DNA of 64,000 nucleotides from Membranipora membranacea (lineage: Eukaryota; Bryozoa; Gymnolaemata; Cheilostomatida; Membraniporidae): the NCBI GenBank assembly GCA_914767715.1, contig OU612074.1, positions 22,370,062-22,434,061 on the forward strand, given 5' to 3'. Below the pieces are notes generated by a model that saw nothing but the letters and a program-made list of their open reading frames with translations, was not told the origin of the DNA and made no database searches. Position 1 is the first letter of the stretch; every line of letters begins with the position of its first letter. The position numbers were made by a program, and so were the translations under genes. This document shows, piece by piece, positions 57,076 to 64,000 of the stretch.

Positions 57076-57202
57076 CAGACAAAAATCCAGGTAGTATTTG
57101 ATACTGAATTATGTCTATTGATTTGCTATTATATCAAGCTTATTCAACAGGGATTGTCATAAAAATTTAATGCATTAGGGCTCCAGAATTCCTACCAGCT
57201 AA
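57076..57202. repeat. Direct repeat, copy 2 of 2
   Basis: Same-orientation partner of 56388-56510, lying about 500 bp upstream of the lectin gene's first exon. Confidence 0.7.
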
Positions 57203-57696
57203 TCTTCGAGAATACCAATAAACTCTGGCCTAGGTTATGTCAAATTGTGGAATGTCGCAACAATAATATTATATGAACTGATGGCAAAGACACAACAAAT
57301 CAAACTTTAAATCATAAACATGTGAATACTATCCATGTTTATGCTTTCGATATTCAAAGGAAAGAAGCAATATATATATTTTTTTAAATTGTGTGAATGA
57401 AACTCAGATGGTCAAATAAAATATCAACTGAGGATTGCACCAGATGTCACCTGTCACATCTCAGGCATAGATAATATTGCACTGTTATCACAGAGTGTTA
57501 TATTTCTTATATCTTTTTTATAACAGTAAACATATCAAATATCATAGGTAAGATTTTATATGGCCAAAAAATCAATCAAGCCTTTTCCATGACCAGGGAT
57601 ATATATGCATACAAGTGGATTGAAAAATGCCTTCACAAGAGCTTTAATTCCATTTTAAGACAAACACTCTTGAAAAAAACTCGGCAAAGAGGAGAA

Positions 57697-60404
57697 ATGA
57701 AGCGCTCAGCATGTGCGACATTTATTTTATCAGCTTCATATTTAACTGCTGTAAAGGTAAGTTAATGGTTCAGTTTTTTGGTGCTGCCGAAAAAAATCGC
57801 ATAGCTAAAACAGTACTTCTATTTCCTTCGCAATATTGGTTTCAAAATTTTATCTGCACTCATTCGGGGAAAGCACGCGGGGACAGCCTGCGGATACATC
57901 GTGTTATTACAACAGAGCGGTCTACTGTTTAATTGTGTTATGACCTTTTCGCATTCACAAGTAGCCTATTAAATATTGTAAATAAGTCTGTAGATTAGAC
58001 ATTTGTGTAGCGAATTTAAGTTTTCCCTGCTATAGGTGCTAGGTGATTATTTGGTTGTTGCCGGGTTATCTAGTTGATTACATTCTAACATTCAAGCTTT
58101 GATAACTCAATAAATATCGTTGTGAAACAGCCTGCAAGCATCACAAAATATCTAAACTTCGCGTGCACGATGAAATTCAGTCTGAGCCATTCATCAATAC
58201 AAAATCACTGCTGTCACTGCATATCTCATGCTGATTTTCTACATTGTTGTTATTGAGACACTTTGTTGAGAATATCTTCGTCTTTTATATACATAGTCAA
58301 TGTCTTTCGCTGGGATTTTCAACAAACGAGAAACCATCCAACTTGAAGGTACGGTGTATAAAAATGTTACTCAAGTGAGGTCCTCAATGCACTGTGCTGT
58401 ACTCTGTCTCAACGAACCTTGCTCTTCCTTCTCATTTGATCAGGTAAGTGCCAGTTTGTTCTGGGGAGGAAAACTAGGAAAGAGAAATCATTCATAATAG
58501 ATCATTGACCTCAAATCTCCATTTTACATCGAATGACACCTTCCAATAATGTTTGCATAGAAAATGTAAGTGTTTGATATTAACTGAGGTAAAAACAGTG
58601 TAGGTCAGATATATTATCGGACGCTTATCTGTTTTTAATTTTAAACAAACATACCTGACTCTTGGTTAAAAATGTTATATAGCTGCTAAATCTTCGAATT
58701 AGATTAATGTTATAAGTGTTTGCACAGAAAGGATCTGGTAGAAATATTTGCTCTAGAAGGAAATCATACTAGTCAGAATGTGAAACAATAATTTAACAAG
58801 GTACCTAATTGGTTTAATTGAAAATTAAATTTCTGACGTGTGTCATAATAAAAAAAACATTGCCTATTAGTATGCAACTTTACATTTATTAACAATATTG
58901 AATTTACAGTAATATATCCTGCTGTTTTTCTTTGGGGTTAGAAAAGTAATAAATGTGGACTTTCATGGTTTGAAGTACAACTGATTACAGATCTAACTGG
59001 AGTAGCAGGTGCTGATGTAGAGATTTATGACCAAGGTAGGATTGTTATGTGTCTCAATTTAAAAACAATAATATCAAATGATATCAATTTTAAACAATAA
59101 AACATATTCGTTATTATTGATCGTTGTGACTGAAACTAACAAGTAAGCTCTAGTTTTACTGATGGAAATAAAAATCTAAAGGAGTATATTGTCAAATCAA
59201 ATTATCAATAATTAAAATTGATGGAGTCAAGTCCGATTTTAAACTTATACCAGATCATATAAATCTAATCTAATTTTGATATCATAACTTCTTCAAATTA
59301 ACAAAAAAAATCTTCCCGCTGAGAGCAAGAGCACTATGATAACGACAACCAAACCTCAACTGCAGTTTTCATTCTAGCCAGAAAGATAAATAGAGTTTTG
59401 TTAAAAGAAACTGGGATGTTAGGTGAAACAGTAAAATCAATTTCATTTTCCAGCTAGAAGTGAAAATTTATCAAAAGCTTTATCAATCTTGTAAAAACGG
59501 TGGATCAATATACACAAATTGATTTTAAAAATTAAAATGTGATATGATCAGCACAGATTACCGGGAAAATATTGTTAAGAAATCTGTGTTTCTGGATGAA
59601 TAGCATTATTCAAGGTTTGACCTTCCATTTTTACTTTTTGAGTTTTGTACCTTTTAGTATTTGTGTATTAAATAACTGATGTTTGTGACTTCATTCATTC
59701 ATTTATGTTTCTGGATGTAGAGCATGTGTCAAAATGTTATCTTATTTTATTTTTCCTTTTTGAAGTTACCCCTTGTGATGATCACTGGGTATGGAATCCC
59801 TTCCGGAATACTTGTGTAATGGCAGACATCACTAATGTTAATTACACGACTGCTCAAGACACGTGTAGAGAGCTGAATGGCTGGCTGGTTATACTGGACA
59901 GTGATGAGGCAGTACTTTGGATGAAAACACTGAGAAATAATAATGCAGGTAGGTAGGGATGTGTTTATATACTGACCCAATGGATACAATAGAGCAAGGG
60001 CCAAGCGATTAATTTCTTTTCGAGAGTCCCATATGTCTCCCATAGCAGACAAAATGTTTTGTTTACGTTTTATGCGAGATGATCGAAAATTGAATTGGAA
60101 AAGTAAGTCAAGTAATTTGAAAAGCACAATACAGGTAAAACATTTCAGTCCATGGTTTCAATATCAATGATATTGAACTGTAGGCTGGATGGCTGAGAAC
60201 GTGATGAGAGTGGGAGCTAAAGAGACAAGTCCAGGTGTTTGGATGTGGGATAACGGTGAAACCGCTGCACTTGGCCTTGATAAGTTTGCAGACGGTGAGC
60301 CTAACGATACTGGTGATGTCATACAGATGTACAGAGATGGAACATGGGATGATGTTGACTACCACGCTACATACGGCTTCATCTGTGAGCGTAATATCAG
60401 ATAG
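57697..60404 (+). CDS. Secreted PAN/apple plus C-type lectin-like protein, complete
   Basis: Five exons (57697-57756, 58297-58443, 58942-59035, 59766-59948, 60184-60404), all phase-continuous, give 234 residues from ATG to TAG. Exon 1 encodes a signal peptide (MKRSACATFILSASYLTAVK). Exons 2-3 give a PAN/apple-like domain (MHCAVLCLNEPCSSFSFDQ, then KCGLSWFEVQL). Exons 4-5 give a C-type lectin domain: CDDHWVWNPFRNTC, AQDTCRELNGWLVILDS, then WMWDNGE, the sugar-binding-type EPN, TWDDV and a final GFICE. The two cysteines that usually form the inner disulfide are replaced (VIQM and DVDY), so the fold lacks that bond. EPN suggests mannose-type, calcium-dependent binding. An AATAAA lies near 60605. 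Likely a secreted recognition or matrix protein. Confidence 0.88.
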
Positions 60405-62665
60405 ATTCGTGAGAGTCTGTCCAATAAGCATAACCTACAAGTGTCGATGTGTAAATTAATCTCGAAACTATTCTTGGACTATTAATTATTTTATTGTTTA
60501 TACAAAGTTTTTATGTCACTTTTGTTTACCCTCAAATACTGTCATTTTACAATAGAAACCTTATGTCTCCCTTATTATTAACGTTCAATATTCAAAAAGC
60601 CATAGAATAAACATGTATGGTCATACAAGTTTGTTTTTGACGATATAGATTACAGCTTTTAAAAATGTGAATTCAACATCAAGCTGATAATTGTTTGAAC
60701 TTATACCCCTTCACAGATACCTAGGATATAGGAAATTTCGAACTGATAAATATTATGAATTGTACACCAACTTTCTAGGGTACAGAAGACCAAACCATTT
60801 TAAGGTATATCAATAGCAAATCAAACCCTGAAATGACATGATTCTTACATAATCAGGAAAATTCAATACGATGCACAAAGGATAATATATTTCAGAGTCG
60901 GTCTCCAAAAAGCGTGGTTGAAGAGCTGTCTGCTCTGTGGTGGTACATAGCACCCTGTTATTGATCTGATAGTGTAGCATGTTCTCTTGTTATGTCTTTA
61001 ATATTCTCGTTTGTGATATGAGGATTATTTTATTAAAGTTTCAAAAAAAAGTTTTAGCTATTAGTTGTGGTTGAATAGGAAACTTGTGGCATCTAAGAAA
61101 AAAGATTAAGATATGTAAGATTATGTATGCTGCATAATATGGTAGGGAGAGATCAATTGGAGTTGTTTCTCCTCAGCGGGTATAGAAAAATAAAACATTA
61201 AGATGAGTAATTTTATCTGATTGTGGGGATTATTTGTGAGATCAGTGTGATGTTATTCAGGGTATCGCATGAATTTATATTATTAAAAAATAAAACAAAT
61301 AAGTTAAAAGTAAATGGGCTGGTATTGATAAAATGTCGAATTTCTGCTAGTTTATATTAAATTAAAAAAGTTCCATTTCCAAAATGAGTCAGATAGGATA
61401 AAAAAACCAACATTTTGCAATCTTGTTTTGACATAAAATAATGTCGCTTATAAGGAATGGTCGGGCAAATATAAACATTTTTATTATAATTAGAATTTTC
61501 TCATTCAAGACAGCATGAGAATGATGCAGATATATAATACAGGCCCAGATTGGCCGACGCTAATTACACACACACTATCCAGGATTCCTAAAAATTCACT
61601 GCTCATAAACGGTTTTCACTGCTCTGAGTTTTTATCTCTCGCTTGATCCAGTTTGCCTGCCTTCAGGGTTGCTCCTCTTTCACTGATCAGCCACAAGAGG
61701 ATGAGGTTACTGTCATTGAAGGCAAACTAAAACAAATTTGTGGTTTGATATATCACTGGCATGGTGCTTCCACAAAGCTTTGCAGTCAGAATTCACCCTC
61801 TCTCATTGCGTTCCAAAAGAAATAATAGAAGCCGGCCCAGAGCATACTCGTCAAACCTGTAAATACAAATGTGAATCTAGAACCTCAAACACACTGCCAC
61901 CTTCTGTGTGTGCTACTTTCAAAATTATTTTTACATTATCTTGATATGTACAGCCCAAGTAATAACCAAGGCATTCTTTCAGACAAAGATATTTATATTG
62001 AAAGAAATAAACAGACCAGCAAATCCTGTGAATACTACTGCCAATGCCTTCATATTGATGAATTGCCTCTCAAAGTTTTCTTGAATAGCTAGAGTTGGTC
62101 TCCTTTTTATTTCAGCCAATAAGCTTGCAGCTCTAATGAAGTCAGTATCCTTATATCTGCTGCCAGCCAGCATGTTTCTGTCCCTGTAATAAGTAACAAA
62201 CAATTCATAAAAAGGAGTCCTAATGCATTATCTGGTTTGTGATGTTTTGGCTTTGCTATTGTCGCCTGAAAATCTTTCAAAAATAAGTTATTGCTAGGGT
62301 TTTCTATCTAACTCGCCAACATTCTTTTTAATCTTTTCAAAACACCGAACCTTATGACTTGCACACATGTATTTTATTTTGAATATTGGAAAAAATGGGA
62401 TATGTAAGAGATTTGATTTTAATTTCTCTATCTAAATTGTTGATTTAAAACCCTATCAAACATGGTCAACCATGGCACATTTAGCACTCTCGATGCTGAC
62501 TCAACAGCTGACATCCAACCCATGAAGCAACACTTACCTTTTTGAATAGTTAACATAACCCGGAATTCATCTCTCTTGGCAAATTTGAAATCAGTAATAG
62601 GTCTATTACCTCACATAATTTTGGAAATTTCTTATATCATACAATTTGAAAGTTGTTCACAGTGT
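60405..62665. other. No gene assigned
   Basis: 3' flank of the lectin gene and intergenic DNA. Open frames at + 61643-62092 and - 61979-62203 have no recognised family or splice context. Confidence 0.45.
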
Positions 62666-63183
62666 TTAAGACTTTGTTTGAGGCTGCTCTTTTGTATCAC
62701 ATCTTATCCTCCATATTTTATTCTATCATGTGAGCGATTTTCAGCTTTAGAATCCAAATATTGAGGTAGTTATGGCCTCTCAAACTTCCAGGGTGATTGC
62801 CTTCAATCGGCATTGGGTATAAGCGGATGTCACAACCATATACATGTGACATAGACATGAGTTATTAGTTAATACACTAATAATCACAAAGATAAGATGA
62901 TGATCAAAATTCAGACCTGGGTGGGAATCGAACCCGGGTCCCCATACCTATAGGAACGATGCTACCATCACGCCACTTGGACCAACTAGGTTAGCTGGTT
63001 GTGACGTACCCTAGGGATTGCCAGCTGATTCTTACTGCCGATAAATTGCCGTCACCTTGGAAGTTTGAGAGGCCATAACCTCCTCAATATTTGGATTCTA
63101 AAGCTGAAAATCGTTCACATGATAGAATAAAATATGCAGAATAAGATGTGATACAAAAGAGCAGCCTCAAACAAAGTCTTTAA
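62666..63183. mobile_element. Foldback element copy 2 (518 bp)
   Basis: It has the same long inverted ends as 762-1446 (AAGACTTTGTTTGAGGCTGC ... its complement) and again TTAA at both borders. It carries one tRNA-like module at about 62915-62990 on the minus strand (B box GGGTTCGATTCCC), in the orientation opposite to copy 1 relative to the window, and lacks the tRNA-Cys-like module. The arms are highly similar, so the element could fold into a long hairpin. Confidence 0.87.
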
Positions 63184-64000
63184 GTGCCATGCATGATTCT
63201 TGTTTGTCAATGATACATCGCAAAAATACCTTATGAAAAAGTTCGGCAGATTTCTTTGCTTGACTGCTGTTTTGTATAAACGCAGCATCCTCATGAAAAC
63301 ATAATCCAGCGTTTTATTCCCTTTGATAGTGTACAAGTCTAGTTTAGTTTCCTATTAAAACAATAAGATTGATTTTATTAGGAGGTCATAATGTGAAAAA
63401 CTTCATGGACTTTCTGGGTTTTGTGGGTTAAATTGCAAGTGTTGTCTCTGTCCGAGGACTGAGAAATATCAGTGCCTTAAGGGCGCGGCCGCCGTATTTG
63501 GGGCCAAGTTGCTCTCAGTTTGCAGGCAGGTCGGAGTACGCCTGGGGTCTCAGCTGAATGAGCATACACATCTGATTCTACAATTTGTCTGAAGTTATAG
63601 GTTAAGTCCTGCTGCGGTCTACTGGCACTGTGCTCTTAGATTGTTTCAAAACTAACAATAATATTTTATAATTCTGTAAGAATTGTTTTAGGCCTTATAA
63701 AAATTGGTTTTTAACTTTTTAATCACTTGAGAGATAAGATGCTTGCTTTATTGTAATGTGTTTCATACCACAATCGCCAGATAAAAAAGCCTATTGCGAA
63801 TATGGTGTGAAATCTGCAGATGGCGCTACTTTCTTCTTTAAATCTTTTTCGCAGGGAACCGATGTCATTATTCTGTGTCTGAAGAGAAATATCCACTGTA
63901 AACAACTGATATACAAAGTATGATACTATCAGCTCCAACCTCTACATACCTCTTCTGCCATCCAAAGGAATATAGTCTTTAGGTGATACGTTCTCAGAAC
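63184..64000. other. No gene seen; dispersed-repeat fragment at 63485-63545
   Basis: TTGCTCTCAGTTTGCAGGCA and GGTCGGAGTACGCC match the 9951-10230 family in reverse orientation. The rest is AT-rich and without a recognised gene. Confidence 0.5.

Noticed and set aside
56388-57202. Complete LTR retrotransposon bounded by the direct repeats
   Set aside because: Repeats lack TG/CA borders, primer-binding site and any coding sequence between them; only the direct repetition is supported.

Overview
The window is animal nuclear DNA: AT-rich, with many short exons bounded by GT/AG introns and dense old transposons. The gene families are a caspase fold, CUB, PAN and C-type lectin domains, a neutral sphingomyelinase, a synaptotagmin-like C2 tandem and a HNK-1-type sulfotransferase. 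Together they point to a metazoan, and the style (tRNA-derived SINEs, many foldback/MITE elements, a large Roc-COR gene) suits a marine invertebrate. A sponge or another non-vertebrate is a guess; no species can be assigned. All exon models were read by hand from splice consensus, reading-phase continuity and protein similarity.

Layout. 1-10.3 kb is a transposon yard: a TTAA-bounded foldback element with tRNA-like modules, a defective Ty3/gypsy element with one LTR, a ~2 kb inverted repeat, half of a TIR DNA transposon, a LINE that kept its endonuclease but lost its reverse transcriptase, and two tandem arrays. 11.8-17.2 kb (+) holds the main gene, a nine-exon ORF joining a leucine-rich repeat and Roc-COR GTPase module to a complete caspase-like peptidase. 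A 5'-truncated LINE follows (17.8-18.8 kb, -). 20.2-23.1 kb (-) is a five-exon type I receptor: signal peptide, CUB-like ectodomain, Ser/Thr stalk, TM helix and Tyr-rich tail. It carries one in-frame TGA. 24-26 kb is a 2 kb Mutator-like element with a perfect 10-bp target duplication. 26.8-29.9 kb (-) is a synaptotagmin-like (tandem C2) gene with several lesions. 31.9-40.3 kb (-) is a neutral-sphingomyelinase-type gene whose last three visible exons are duplicated. Between the two exon sets lies a ~2.3 kb array of a 52-bp unit that is the copied 5' splice site of the same gene; a second array, also of period 52, copies its 3' splice site. 41.5-42.8 kb is a TIR transposon. 46.6-48.5 kb (+) is a decayed carbohydrate sulfotransferase, and 49-50 kb (-) a decayed LINE. 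57.7-60.4 kb (+) is an intact five-exon secreted PAN/C-type lectin protein. A second copy of the foldback element lies at 62.7-63.2 kb.

How they may work together (inference). The Roc-COR-caspase, the Tyr-tailed receptor, the ceramide-producing sphingomyelinase and the secreted lectin would fit recognition and cell-death signalling, but the window shows no co-regulation. The strongest unusual items are the Roc-COR-caspase fusion and the splice-site-derived arrays beside a duplicated three-exon cassette whose phases allow only either/or use.
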